A DNA stretch of 64,000 nucleotides from Nansenia antarctica (taxonomy: Eukaryota > Chordata > Actinopteri > Argentiniformes > Microstomatidae): NCBI GenBank assembly GCA_963989245.1, contig OZ022340.1, positions 47,205,948 through 47,269,947 of the forward strand. The letters are read 5' to 3'. The notes below the pieces were generated by a model that was given only the letters and a program-made list of their open reading frames with translations, had not been told where the DNA came from and searched no databases. Below are positions 1 through 9,473 of the stretch, piece after piece. Each line of letters opens with the position of its first letter. Positions within the stretch are counted from its first letter, which is position 1. Position numbers and translations under genes: made by a program.

Positions 1-185
1 CCTTGGTGCTAGGAAAGAAAAACCCCCCCAAAAAAACACAAGGGAAGGAGCTGGTTTACATAAATAAAGGCTATGTACACTATCCACTATACTATACTGT
101 ACAGATAGACGACTAGGGTTGTCTTATTGCACATTTGAAGTGTCGCAGTTTGCAGGCTAGAAATGTACATATTTGTGCCTCTACT
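1..185 (-). mobile_element. LINE 3' UTR fragment
   Basis: Nearly the same sequence occurs at 2,307-2,500, where it follows the coding end of a minus-strand LINE. This stretch is therefore the 3' untranslated part of another copy of that family. Similarity stops near 185. The coding part is absent from the window. Confidence 0.7.
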
Positions 186-560
186 ACTTTATAAGGGTAA
201 CATTCCCGATAAGTCCAATGATTGCAATATCCATACAGTGAAGAACATGAACAGGCCCACTGTAGACAATTGACTATCATCCAAGTAGGCCTGTATGCAT
301 GTTATTTAATTATCTTGTATCCACCTAAGGTAAGGTGACCAGATTTCTCAGATGCAATCTGGGGACATTTCCAACTTTTTAGGAAAAATGTATACATCTT
401 ATCATGATGAAATACAGAAACGGGGACAATTGCTGTTTCATTTATTTTGACCAATGTATACACATTCAAGCAAGAATACTCAAGTGTAACAACTGGAATG
501 TGCCTCTCAACATTAGTGTCAGTGTACTGTAAGTGGTATTAAAAGTAATTCTTAGAACTG
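186..560. other. No gene seen; AT-rich, hAT-like edge
   Basis: No ORF or splice-bounded exon is convincing. Around 335-430 the text resembles the non-coding end of fish hAT elements (a 'gtgaccagatttc...ggggac' type phrase). It directly borders the transposase fragment that follows, so it is probably that element's downstream end. Confidence 0.35.
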
Positions 561-561
561 T

Positions 562-1240
562 TCAGGTTGACGAGCCAACCAAAGCTGTTCTGGTTGCATT
601 ATGGATGATGTGGGCAGGACAACCCAAGCCAATCACCTCCCGCTGCAGAGAATCTTTTACTTTGGTGTGGACATTGACCCTCCCTGCCCTATTCAGGCCC
701 CCAAAGTTTGTGTTTGTATTATCTGCAGAGAATGCCACCACTTTGTTCTGAAGAGTGTATTTCTCTATGACAACAAGGATCTCAGCTGCCAGTTGCTCTG
801 CTGTTTCCCCCTTAAGCTCAACAAAATCAAGTAGCTTTGTTTCTACTGACAGGCTCCCATCATATATTTTGCAGTACCTGACTAGTACTGGCATCAGCTT
901 AACATGTCCATGATTTGAAGCATCAGTTGAAATGGACACAAATTCAACTCTATCTAGGTCCTGTGTTACCATAGTGGTTGCCCAAGGTGCAAAAACATTC
1001 TGAACAATAGCATCAACTTTTGTCCTGGCACAGGTAAACTTCGGCTCATAAAGCTTCCTTGTCAGTTGAGCAGTGCAGTCGAGGGAGCGGTAACTATGAT
1101 TGTGTTTCAATGTATGATATGCCAAGATTCCCTCCTTTATGGCCAGATCATACTCATGTTGGGTAGGCTCTACCCTTTTAAAGAAGGTGGTGACACTGGG
1201 AACACCTGCACTGGCAGTTATAGCGCTTTTGTGTCTCTTG
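562..1240 (-). pseudogene. hAT transposase fragment (DUF4371-like)
   Basis: About 225 residues remain open on the minus strand. The region resembles the middle of hAT-superfamily transposases of the DUF4371 type: an ITASAGVPSVTTFFKR-like N-terminal motif, a VEFVSISTDASNHG strand holding the first catalytic Asp region, and the characteristic GLGCPAHIIHNA block near the end. The BED-finger start and the C-terminal dimerisation region are missing, so this is a dead fragment of roughly one third of a transposase. The ORF runs on upstream to 1,341, but its first 33 residues come from the terminal repeat-like sequence at 1,253-1,345 and are not part of the protein. Confidence 0.7.
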
Positions 1241-1252
1241 GTCTGTTGGTGC

Positions 1253-1345
1253 CAGGGCTGGACTGGGACAAAAATTAGGCCCTGGCATTTTTGGCCCAGA
1301 CAGGCCCACCCCAATCGGTCGGACCACACCCACCAGCACAAAAAT
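1253..1345 (+). mobile_element. hAT-type terminal sequence
   Basis: The stretch begins CAGGGCTGGACTGGGAC, the form of terminal inverted repeat used by many fish hAT elements. It interrupts the older transposase fragment. A possible opposite terminus in reverse orientation ends GCTGTCCCTG at 2,221. I could not match an 8-bp target-site duplication, probably because a LINE entered at the far border. Confidence 0.4.
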
Positions 1346-1742
1346 ACTTGCCTTATATACTCGTCTTATATACTGTGCTGTACAGTCATATGACAAACTG
1401 TAGTATTCCCCCAAACCACTACAAAGACGACTACATACAGTAAGCAATGGTACCAGTGCAAGTAGACCAGTGTACTCAGTGATCAGATTCCAGAGCGAAT
1501 TTACGAACGCAGCCTTGTTGTTCTAGATTTTTTTTCTCCATTATCAACCTATCATTGCGCTTTAGAGTAAAACAAAGCACGCAACTGTCGCGTCTATCTT
1601 TTCATGGCAACGCTATATTGTGATTTACAAGGGATATTAACTCATTATGTAATATTATTACTTGGTTACATTTTGCAATTGATCCGCGGTACACATGCGT
1701 GCCGAACCGTGGGGGGCGATCCGTTACACCCCTAACAGCTAC
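1346..1742. other. No gene seen
   Basis: I see AT-rich sequence with no credible coding or RNA feature. It lies between two hAT fragments and is most likely internal hAT sequence that has decayed. Confidence 0.4.
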
Positions 1743-2015
1743 CTATATTTTCCTTACCGGGTCAACGGTTACAGGCTGACTCGGCCCCGCTTCTTCTGTA
1801 TCCTCTCTATCCTCTGTATCTGTACCCTGCTCCCGCTCCTCCCTGCCAGCCTCCTCTTCAACCTGTTGCTGTTGCTGCTGTGGTAAACTTGAGGGTGCAG
1901 CAAACATGTCCCTAATGTTTACACATTTGGCAGCATCTGCCTCAAGTTTCTTTTTGTTTTTCTCCCTAAGTTTTTCCCAGCCTCCCTTCCGTTTTAGTGT
2001 GCTTTTGCGCTCCAT
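1743..2015 (-). pseudogene. hAT transposase N-terminal fragment
   Basis: A 90-residue ORF starts MERKSTLKRKGGWEKLREK, then has a basic stretch, a short Gln run and an acidic tail. Such a basic start followed by an 'IRDMF' motif is typical of the N terminus of DUF4371/ZMYM-type hAT proteins in fish. The ORF does not continue into a BED finger or catalytic core here. It may be the start of the element whose middle lies at 562-1,240, with sequence lost between them. A non-TE origin cannot be excluded. Confidence 0.5.
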
Positions 2016-2222
2016 CTCTCTCAGTATCTATCTAGTAACTATCCAGGCTAACTAAATTTATTTTGCCGGCCGGCTCGGCCCAAAACTACCGCGAAACTGA
2101 GACGGAGGTCTGGTGCTGCGTGCGTGCGTGCGTGACCCCTGACCCCCCCCCCCCCTTCTCTCTGTTGATTGGGCCAGCCCAGTGTCTGTATAGAAAATTG
2201 ACCAATGGGCCGCTGTCCCTGA

Positions 2223-2930
2223 TTTGAATGAATGAATGAATGGTCTTTATTGTCATTGCTATAGTACAGGTACCAAACAACGAAATTTAGGAGGGGTGGC
2301 TCCCCTGGTGCTAGGAAAGAAAAAAAACACAAGAAGGGAAGGAGCTGGTTTACATAAATAAAGGCTATGTACACTATCCACTATACTATACTGTGCAGAT
2401 AGACGACTAGGGTTGTCATATTGCACATAGTGTTATTGCACATTCATTTGAAGTGTCGCAGTTTGCAGGCTAGAAATGAACATATTTGTGCCTTAGCACT
2501 ACACCTGATTTTTTCAGTCCAGCAGCTCCCATCAATCCGTCCAGACTGTCCAGGGCCCAGAACCTAGATCTTTGCTGTGTTCAGGGCCTGGATGGCCCTG
2601 GGGTAGAAGCTGTGCTTCAGTCTGTTTGTCCTTGCGGCCATGGTCCTGTACCGCCTTTTCGAGGGCAGCCGGGTAAAGTGTTCGTACCCAGGGTGGGTTG
2701 GGTCTCTGGAGATCTTGGAGGCCTTCCTGAGACAGCGTGTGTTGTACAGCTCTTCCAGAGAGGGGAGGGTTCTCTCCGCGGTTGTGCAGCTGGAGAACCA
2801 GTTGCAGATGCCGTAGGTGAGGATGCTCTCCACTGCGCCGCGGTAGTAGGCCACCATTATCTCCTTTTGGCGAGAGATATACCCAGGCTTTGAGGTAAAT
2901 TAGGCTTAATCCCAAATAGATGCCCTATCA
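2223..2930 (-). mobile_element. 5'-truncated LINE, C-terminal RT end
   Basis: On the minus strand a 97-residue ORF (2,564-2,857) has the C-terminal block shared by fish LINE polymerases: YRGAVESILTYGICNWFSS, then a 'LPSLEELYNTRCLRKASKI' block and an 'RFRTM'-like arginine-rich end. The 3' UTR follows and ends in a (GAAT)n tract (2,224-2,240 on the plus strand), as expected for the 3' end of this family. The copy at 57,090-57,990 is the same family in the opposite orientation. Upstream reverse transcriptase and endonuclease are missing, so the copy is a dead insertion. Confidence 0.8.
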
Positions 2931-3540
2931 ATATTGCATTATTATAAATGCATTGTAATGGCCAGTTTTTAGATCTCCATTAAGACAATTTAATAAACCC
3001 TCTGACAAATCTCATAATCTGTTTTTCGGTGCAGTACGCCCACTGGATTTTTTAATGTATTCTAAGTATGCATCATTAAACTGAGATTATCCAAAATATA
3101 TACGTATGTATATACAATCTGTTGAGAGAATGATATACAATTTGAGAACAAACTTTAGAAGATAGAATTTTTATTCATAACTCAACAAAAAAAACATCAC
3201 AGTGTAAATGTTAGAAAACCATGTCAGTAGTCCACTTAGCTTTCACAAATTCAAACAAAAACTCAATCTGACATTAAAATGGATAAGAATAGGAAGTGGA
3301 AACTAAAAGACATGCTGGGAGGTGTAAGTAAAAAATACAGCAGCCTACATCAGTTGGTTCTTCTATCATGCTAACATCTGTGATTTGTTATAATGACCTG
3401 TGGCAGGGTGGACTGCTCGATGCCTCCCTCTGGTGGCAAGAACCGTGGAGTGATCTTCAACAACCACTTATCCGGTTTTTTATGGGCCGTTCAATGGTAG
3501 CTTTCGATTTATGGGCCGTTCGATGGTAGCTATTTTTTTT
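2931..3540. other. No gene seen; AT-rich spacer
   Basis: AT-rich sequence with no supported gene. It ends in two near-copies of a 24-bp phrase built on 'atgggccgttc' (3,482-3,532), which look like worn transposon ends. Confidence 0.4.
3421..3439 (-). promoter_or_regulatory. CTCF-like motif
   Basis: Read on the minus strand, this is TTGCCACCAGAGGGAGGCA, close to the vertebrate CTCF core CCACCAGAGGG. It is a single motif match with no supporting context, so it may be chance. Confidence 0.25.
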
Positions 3541-3571
3541 TTATTTTGCCGGTCGGCTCGGCCCAAAACTG
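3541..3571. repeat. Shared transposon-edge sequence
   Basis: The phrase 'ttattttgccggtcggctcggcccaaaact' also occurs at 2,058-2,090 with one change. It abuts the stop codon of the first RBMS unit, so the array ends against a transposon-derived border. Confidence 0.5.
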
Positions 3572-4435
3572 CTACTTGCTTTGTTGACTATATGGAGAGG
3601 AATTGTTGGACGAATCCACCTGCTGCTGCGTGCCGTTTTCAGCAGCAGCCTGCATGTGGGAATACTGGGGGGATGTAGGCTCCTTGCATTGCTGTGTTAG
3701 CAGGAATGTACGCGCCGCTGTTCCCCAGTGAGAGATGGCCCAGCTGCTGTGTCATCATGGCGGTAGGCTGCATTGACATGGTGTGGTCCACAGAGGGCGA
3801 CATCACAGCTGCCGGGTGTTGCATAATGTAAGGCTGATGGGCCATCCAAGAATGATTCTGCACCTGGTAGGTGGAGACAGGAGACAGGAGACATATAAGG
3901 AGACATGGCCGTCTGAGCCATCATCCTGTTAGTCAGGGTGTACGGAGACGCGTAATACCCATTCTGCATAGCGGCTGAGGATGGATCATAGGCCAGAGTC
4001 ATCCCACCCAGTCGCAGCTCCGCCTCCCTGGGCCATGTCCGTCCGTTGGGGACAAACGGACTGTGACTGTGCCTCTTCCTCTGACCATCAGCAAACTTAC
4101 AGAGCAGGGGCTCAGGGGGCGCCAAAGTTCCTGGCACCATCTTGATAAACTTCCCATTGAAGTGGGAGATCACTGCGTTGCACTTCTCTGTGGACTCCAT
4201 CCTGGCGAAGCCCACCCCTCTGCTGTTCCCACTGTAGTCCCTGAGGACGCGGGTGGAGATGACCTGGCCGAAGGGCCTCAGCAGGCTCTCCAGCTCCTGC
4301 TCGTCCACTGACAGGGGCAGGTTGGAGATGTAGAGGTTGGTAGGGTCCTGCTCCTGCTGCTTAGCCATCTGAGCTTGTATTCCACTCGTCTTCAGGGCAT
4401 GGACTGCCTTCAGGGCTGCTGCTGGACTGCTGCTG
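3572..4435 (-). pseudogene. RBMS-like unit A (RRM2 and tail, frameshifted)
   Basis: Similarity to the RBMS (MSSP) family starts in the last part of RRM1, passes the conserved AQMAKQQEQDPTNLYISNLP linker, covers RRM2 and most of the C-terminal tail, and ends at a TAG at 3,572-3,574. Two lesions break it relative to units C and D: a 7-bp tandem duplication near 3,871-3,890 and one extra G near 3,667. From the ATG at 4,368 the reading frame is correct only to about residue 165, then runs into unrelated residues. One Ile of the tail is changed to Ser. Not expected to give a normal protein. Confidence 0.75.
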
Positions 4436-4444
4436 GACTTACAT

Positions 4445-4555
4445 TTATGTACTCACATTATGTTCCAGTGGTTGACTGCAGTCCTCCAACTTCACTGCCA
4501 CCATCTCTGGACCCTGCTGTGAACCCAGGGACTCTGTGGACTTGGCTTCAGACAT
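4445..4555 (-). pseudogene. Leader ORF of unit A, deleted
   Basis: The leader starts at the ATG 4,555-4,553 (MSEAKSTESLG...). After about 32 residues, at the word EHN, it is joined straight to RBMS sequence. The second half of the leader and the whole of RRM1 up to the RNP1 region are lost. The joint lies in short similar words (ACATAAATGTAAG), which suggests a microhomology deletion. Confidence 0.6.
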
Positions 4556-4749
4556 GGTAGTTGGGCTGTGAGATGGATATTTCTGCGTTTTCACCAATGT
4601 GGAGATACCGGCGCTGCTCAAAACGGCCCTGTCGGAAGTCTTCTGTCCTTATAATATAATATTATGGTCATAGAGACGTTACCTTGCTGTCTGTCCTTAT
4701 ATGGTCATAGAGACGTTACCTTACAAGCTGGCGACCTCGACGGACTCAC

Positions 4750-5225
4750 TATTCCACTCGTCTTCAGGGCATGGACTGCCTTCAGGGCTGCTGCTGGACT
4801 GTCAAAGTCCACAAACCCATAGCCTTTACATTTATTTGTTGTCTTATCAAGGATGGCCTTAGCCGATACGATCTTGCCATACGGCTGGCAGAGTTTGACT
4901 AGATCCAGGTCGGTGGTTGCCGGGGGCAACCCGCGGATGTACAGGTTGGTTTTGCTGAGCTGGTCCCAGCCCGTGGTGCTGCTGTTGCTGCTGCTGCTCA
5001 CCGTGCTATCTTTCAATCTTTCTCCTCCACTTCCTCTTCTATTTCTTCTTTCACCATCAAAGCTTTTTCCTCCTCTTCCTCTCTTCCAGCCACCATCATT
5101 TCTTCTTCTTCCTCTTTCACTAACACATTATGTTCCAGTGGTTGACTGCAGTCCTCCAACTTTACTGCCACCATCTCTGGACCCTGCTGTGAACCCAGGG
5201 ACTCTGTGGACTTGGCTTCAGACAT
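4750..5225 (-). pseudogene. Leader plus RRM1 of unit B, ends at a GTGAGT
   Basis: The 70-residue acidic leader (ATG at 5,225) ends in TGA at 5,013. RBMS sequence follows in another frame: Ser-rich N terminus, WDQLSKTNLYIRG (RNP2 of RRM1), KGYGFVDFD (RNP1) and the end ALKTSGI at 4,750. Similarity then stops at GTGAGT, a good 5' splice-site match, instead of continuing to QAQMAKQQ as in the other units. About 85 bp of spacer holding two copies of a 'ggtaacgtctctatgacc' word follows. RRM2 is absent, so the unit encodes at most an isolated RRM1. Confidence 0.65.
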
Positions 5226-5419
5226 GGTAGTTGGGCTGTGAGATGGATATTTCTGCGTTTTCACCAATGTGGAGATACCGGCGCTGCTCAAAACGGCCCT
5301 GTCGGAAGTCTTCTGTCCTTATAATATAATATTATGGTCATAGAGATGTTACCTTGCTGTCTGTCCTTATATGGTCATAGAGACGTTACCTTACAAGCTG
5401 GCGACCTCGACGGACTCAC

Positions 5420-5622
5420 TATTCCACTCGTCTTCAGGGCATGGACTGCCTTCAGGGCTGCTGCTGGACTGTCAAAGTCCACAAACCCATAGCCTTTACA
5501 TTTATTTGTTGTCTTATCAAGGATGGCCTTAGCCGATACGATCTTGCCATACGGCTGGCAGAGTTTGACTAGATCCAGGTCGGTGGTTGCCGGGGGCAAC
5601 CCGCGGATGTACAGGTTGGTTG
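5420..5622 (-). pseudogene. Isolated RBMS RRM1 cassette 1
   Basis: A 203-bp block matches RRM1 from TNLYIRG to ALKTSGI. On the minus strand it is preceded by TTTTGGTCTTAAG (a possible 3' splice site) and followed by GTGAGT (a possible 5' splice site). It thus has the shape of a genomic exon set among processed copies. Both RNP motifs (NLYIRG and KGYGFVDFD) are intact. There is no start codon in the block and no RRM2 follows. Confidence 0.6.
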
Positions 5623-6089
5623 CTTAAGACCAAAATAAAACCAGTTACATCTCACCAAATGAACACTCATTGCAAGCAACATATTTTTTTTCATATATCT
5701 GACTAATAAACTACCTGTAAAAATCATTGAAATCTTTTATAGAAAAAAACAAACTTTCAATCGCATGCATTTTCAATATCACATCACGCGGTAGGCCTAC
5801 GTGTCCCATTGCATCAACTTGAGAATCCTTGGTAGAAAATACACGTCTTTCGTCTACCTATTTTTCTGTATCTTTCTTTTTTGGGAATAATTCGTTTAGT
5901 CCATTTACACCTTTTTCCATCCTCCGCCGTAGTAGTTTCTGTTGACTCCGTCTTCCACAGATGTTTGGTTGAAGCTGCAAAAGAGGGTCCCGGGTCTGGT
6001 CCATCAACAGCGGCTGAGACTGCCCTCAATGTGACATCATCTGTCATCGCCCACAGCATCCATTAGGGCTCACTGAGGTCATCTGCTCA
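5623..6089 (-). repeat. Unit tail, copy 1
   Basis: Sequence downstream of the unit C stop codon, repeated at 7,746-8,212 with about one visible difference. It contains no supported gene. On the minus strand it ends in a T-rich tract and an AG immediately before the RRM1 cassette, so part of it could act as an intron. Confidence 0.6.
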
Positions 6090-7139
6090 TTACTTGCTTT
6101 GTTGAATATATGGAGAGGAATTGTTGGACGAATCCACCTGCTGCTGCGTGCCGTTTTCAGCAGCAGCCTGCATGTGGGAATACTGGGGGATGTAGGCTCC
6201 TTGCATGGCTGTGTTAGCAGGAATGTACGCGCCGCTGTTCCCCAGTGAGAGATGGCCCATCTGCTGTGTCATCATGGCGGTAGGCTGCATTGACATGGTG
6301 TGGTCCACAGAGGGCGACATCACAGCTGCCGGGTGTTGCATAATGTAAGGCTGATGGGCCATCCAAGAATGATTCTGCACCTGGTAGGTGGAGACAGGAG
6401 ACATATAAGGAGACATGGCCGTCTGAGCCATCATCCTGTTAGTCAGGGTGTACGGAGACGCGTAATACCCATTCTGCATAGCGGCTGAGGATGGATCATA
6501 GGCCAGAATCATCCCACCCAGTCGCAGCTCCGCCTCCCTGGGCCATGTCCGTCCGTTGGGGACAAACGGACTGTGACTGTGCCTCTTCCTCTGACCATAA
6601 GCAAACTTACAGAGCAGGGGCTCAGGGGGCGCCAAAGTTCCTGGCACCATCTTGATAAACTTCCCATTGAAGTGGGAGATCACTGCGTTGCACTTCTCTG
6701 TGGACTCCATCCTGGCGAAGCCCACCCCTCTGCTGTTCCCACTGTAGTCCCTGAGGACGCGGGTGGAGATGACCTGGCCGAAGGGCCTCAGCAGGCTCTC
6801 CAGCTCCTGCTCGTCCACTGACAGGGGCAGGTTGGAGATGTAGAGGTTGGTAGGGTCCTGCTCCTGCTGCTTAGCCATCTGAGCTTGTATTCCACTCGTC
6901 TTCAGGGCATGGACTGCCTTCAGGGCTGCTGCTGGACTGCTGCTGGACTTACATTTATTTGTTGTCTTATCAAGGATGGCCTTAGCCGATACGATCTTGC
7001 CATACGGCTGGCAGAGTTTGACGAGATCCAGGTCGGTGGTTGCCGGGGGCAACCCGCGGATGTACAGGTTGGTTTTGCTGAGCTGGTCCCAGCCCGTGGT
7101 GCTGCTGTTGCTGCTGCTGCTCACCGTGCTATCTTTCAA
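6090..7139 (-). CDS. RBMS-like ORF, unit C (RNP1 of RRM1 deleted)
   Basis: A continuous open frame of about 349 codons with strong resemblance to vertebrate RBMS1/2/3, single-strand nucleic-acid-binding proteins with two RRMs. Visible parts are a Ser-rich start, RRM1 (about 20-95), the AQMAKQQEQDPTNLYISNLP linker with RNP2 of RRM2, RRM2 (about 100-180), a proline- and methionine-rich tail with SPYMSPVS and QGAYIPQY words, and the end SPYIQQSK. RRM1 has lost GYGFVDFD, the RNP1 core, replaced in frame by serines. No ATG precedes RRM1 in this frame. The first ATG (6,878-6,876) would give a 262-residue RRM2-plus-tail protein. The upstream leader ATG is in another frame. Whether it is transcribed cannot be told. 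Retrocopy status is inferred from the lack of introns. Confidence 0.6.
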   Translation of the reverse strand: MKDSTVSSSSNSSTTGWDQLSKTNLYIRGLPPATTDLDLVKLCQPYGKIVSAKAILDKTTNKCKSSSSPAAALKAVHALKTSGIQAQMAKQQEQDPTNLYISNLPLSVDEQELESLLRPFGQVISTRVLRDYSGNSRGVGFARMESTEKCNAVISHFNGKFIKMVPGTLAPPEPLLCKFAYGQRKRHSHSPFVPNGRTWPREAELRLGGMILAYDPSSAAMQNGYYASPYTLTNRMMAQTAMSPYMSPVSTYQVQNHSWMAHQPYIMQHPAAVMSPSVDHTMSMQPTAMMTQQMGHLSLGNSGAYIPANTAMQGAYIPQYSHMQAAAENGTQQQVDSSNNSSPYIQQSK

Positions 7140-7348
7140 TCTTTCTCCTCCACTTCCTCTTCTATTTCTTCTTTCACCATCAAAGCTTTTTCCTCCTCTT
7201 CCTCTCTTCCAGCCACCATCATTTCTTCTTCTTCCTCTTTCACTAACACATTATGTTCCAGTGGTTGACTGCAGTCCTCCAACTTCACTGCCACCATCTC
7301 TGGACCCTGCTGTGAACCCAGGGACTCTGTGGACTTGGCTTCAGACAT
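7136..7348 (-). CDS. Acidic leader ORF, unit C (70 aa)
   Basis: Starts MSEAKSTESLGSQQGPEMV, has VKLEDCSQPLEHN in the middle, then long Glu runs broken by VKEE words. This composition is common at the N termini of fish C2H2 zinc-finger proteins encoded by a first coding exon. Here it ends in TGA exactly where the RBMS frame begins, overlapping by a few bases. The same ORF is present in units B and D, so it has stayed open in three copies. As placed it would act as an upstream ORF, or as a short acidic peptide, rather than as part of an RBMS fusion unless a frameshift or splice corrects the frame. Confidence 0.45.
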   Translation of the reverse strand: MSEAKSTESLGSQQGPEMVAVKLEDCSQPLEHNVLVKEEEEEMMVAGREEEEEKALMVKEEIEEEVEEKD

Positions 7349-7542
7349 GGTAGTTGGGCTGTGAGATGGATATTTCTGCGTTTTCACCAATGTGGAGATA
7401 CCGGCGCTGCTCAAAACGGCCCTGTCGGAAGTCTTCTGTCCTTATAATATAATATTATGGTCATAGAGACGTTACCTTGCTGTCTGTCCTTATATGGTCA
7501 TAGAGACGTTACCTTACAAGCTGGCGACCTCGACGGACTCAC

Positions 7543-7745
7543 TATTCCACTCGTCTTCAGGGCATGGACTGCCTTCAGGGCTGCTGCTGGACTGTCAAAG
7601 TCCACAAACCCATAGCCTTTACATTTATTTGTTGTCTTATCAAGGATGGCCTTAGCCGATACGATCTTGCCATACGGCTGGCAGAGTTTGACTAGATCCA
7701 GGTCGGTGGTTGCCGGGGGCAACCCGCGGATGTACAGGTTGGTTG
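7543..7745 (-). pseudogene. Isolated RBMS RRM1 cassette 2
   Basis: Counterpart of the block at 5,420-5,622, displaced by 2,123 bp, with the same AG before it and GTGAGT after it. I see no coding change between the two cassettes. Confidence 0.6.
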
Positions 7746-8212
7746 CTTAAGACCAAAATAAAACCAGTAACATCTCACCAAATGAACACTCATTGCAAGC
7801 AACATATTTTTTTTCATATATCTGACTAATAAACTACCTGTAAAAATCATTGAAATCTTTTATAGAAAAAAACAAACTTTCAATCGCATGCATTTTCAAT
7901 ATCACATCACGCGGTAGGCCTACGTGTCCCATTGCATCAACTTGAGAATCCTTGGTAGAAAATACACGTCTTTCGTCTACCTATTTTTCTGTATCTTTCT
8001 TTTTTGGGAATAATTCGTTTAGTCCATTTACACCTTTTTCCATCCTCCGCCGTAGTAGTTTCTGTTGACTCCGTCTTCCACAGATGTTTGGTTGAAGCTG
8101 CAAAAGAGGGTCCCGGGTCTGGTCCATCAACAGCGGCTGAGACTGCCCTCAATGTGACATCATCTGTCATCGCCCACAGCATCCATTAGGGCTCACTGAG
8201 GTCATCTGCTCA
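7746..8212 (-). repeat. Unit tail, copy 2
   Basis: Second copy of the sequence at 5,623-6,089. It follows the stop codon of unit D on the minus strand. No gene is supported in it. Confidence 0.6.
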
Positions 8213-9261
8213 TTACTTGCTTTGTTGAATATATGGAGAGGAATTGTTGGACGAATCCACCTGCTGCTGCGTGCCGTTTTCAGCAGCAGCCTGCATGTGG
8301 GAATACTGGGGGATGTAGGCTCCTTGCATGGCTGTGTTAGCAGGAATGTACGCGCCGCTGTTCCCCAGTGAGAGATGGCCCATCTGCTGTGTCATCATGG
8401 CGGTAGGCTGCATTGACATGGTGTGGTCCACAGAGGGCGACATCACAGCTGCCGGGTGTTGCATAATGTAAGGCTGATGGGCCATCCAAGAATGATTCTG
8501 CACCTGGTAGGTGGAGACAGGAGACATATAAGGAGACATGGCCGTCTGAGCCATCATCCTGTTAGTCAGGGTGTACGGAGACGCGTAATACCCATTCTGC
8601 ATAGCGGCTGAGGATGGATCATAGGCCAGAGTCATCCCACCCAGTCGCAGCTCCGCCTCCCTGGGCCATGTCCGTCCGTTGGGGACAAACGGACTGTGAC
8701 TGTGCCTCTTCCTCTGACCATCAGCAAACTTACAGAGCAGGGGCTCAGGGGGCGCCAAAGTTCCTGGCACCATCTTGATAAACTTCCCATTGAAGTGGGA
8801 GATCACTGCGTTGCACTTCTCTGTGGACTCCATCCTGGCGAAGCCCACCCCTCTGCTGTTCCCACTGTAGTCCCTGAGGACGCGGGTGGAGATGACCTGG
8901 CCGAAGGGCCTCAGCAGGCTCTCCAGCTCCTGCTCGTCCACTGACAGGGGCAGGTTGGAGATGTAGAGGTTGGTAGGGTCCTGCTCCTGCTGCTTAGCCA
9001 TCTGAGCTTGTATTCCACTCGTCTTCAGGGCATGGACTGCCTTCAGGGCTGCTGCTGGACTGTCAAAGTCCACAAACCCATAGCCTTTACATTTATTTGT
9101 TGTCTTATCAAGGATGGCCTTAGCCGATACGGCTGGCAGAGTTTGACTAGATCCAGGTCGGTGGTTGCCGGGGGCAACCCGCGGATGTACAGGTTGGTTT
9201 TGCTGAGCTGGTCCCAGCCCGTGGTGCTGCTGTTGCTGCTGCTGCTCACCGTGCTATCTTT
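8213..9261 (-). pseudogene. RBMS-like unit D (13-bp deletion in RRM1)
   Basis: Same layout as unit C, but RRM1 keeps the RNP1 motif and instead carries a 13-bp deletion near 9,130 between two ATACG words, which shifts the frame after the word KLCQPY. RRM1 is therefore destroyed by frameshift, while the 262-codon RRM2-plus-tail ORF from the ATG at 9,001 is intact. Compared with unit C that ORF differs by two residues that I can see (Asp versus Tyr in KFADGQ, Thr versus Ile in GMTLAY). The leader ORF sits immediately upstream. Confidence 0.65.
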
Positions 9262-9473
9262 CAATCTTTCTCCTCCACTTCCTCTTCTATTTCTTCTTTC
9301 ACCCTCAAAGCTTTTTCCTCCTCTTCCTCTCTTCCAGCCACCATCATTTCTTCTTCTTCCTCTTTCACTAACACATTATGTTCCAGTGGTGGACTGCAGT
9401 CCTCCAACTTCACTGCCACCATCTCTGGACCCTGCTGTGAACCCAGGGACTCTGTGGACTTGGCTTCAGACAT
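9261..9473 (-). CDS. Acidic leader ORF, unit D (70 aa)
   Basis: Same 70-residue acidic ORF as in unit C, with small changes (PPLEHN instead of QPLEHN, RVKEE instead of MVKEE). Upstream, at 9,541, the minus strand reads CATTCTCCAG followed by the shared array sequence. The array edge therefore coincides with a plausible 3' splice site, and unrelated sequence begins there. Confidence 0.4.
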   Translation of the reverse strand: MSEAKSTESLGSQQGPEMVAVKLEDCSPPLEHNVLVKEEEEEMMVAGREEEEEKALRVKEEIEEEVEEKD

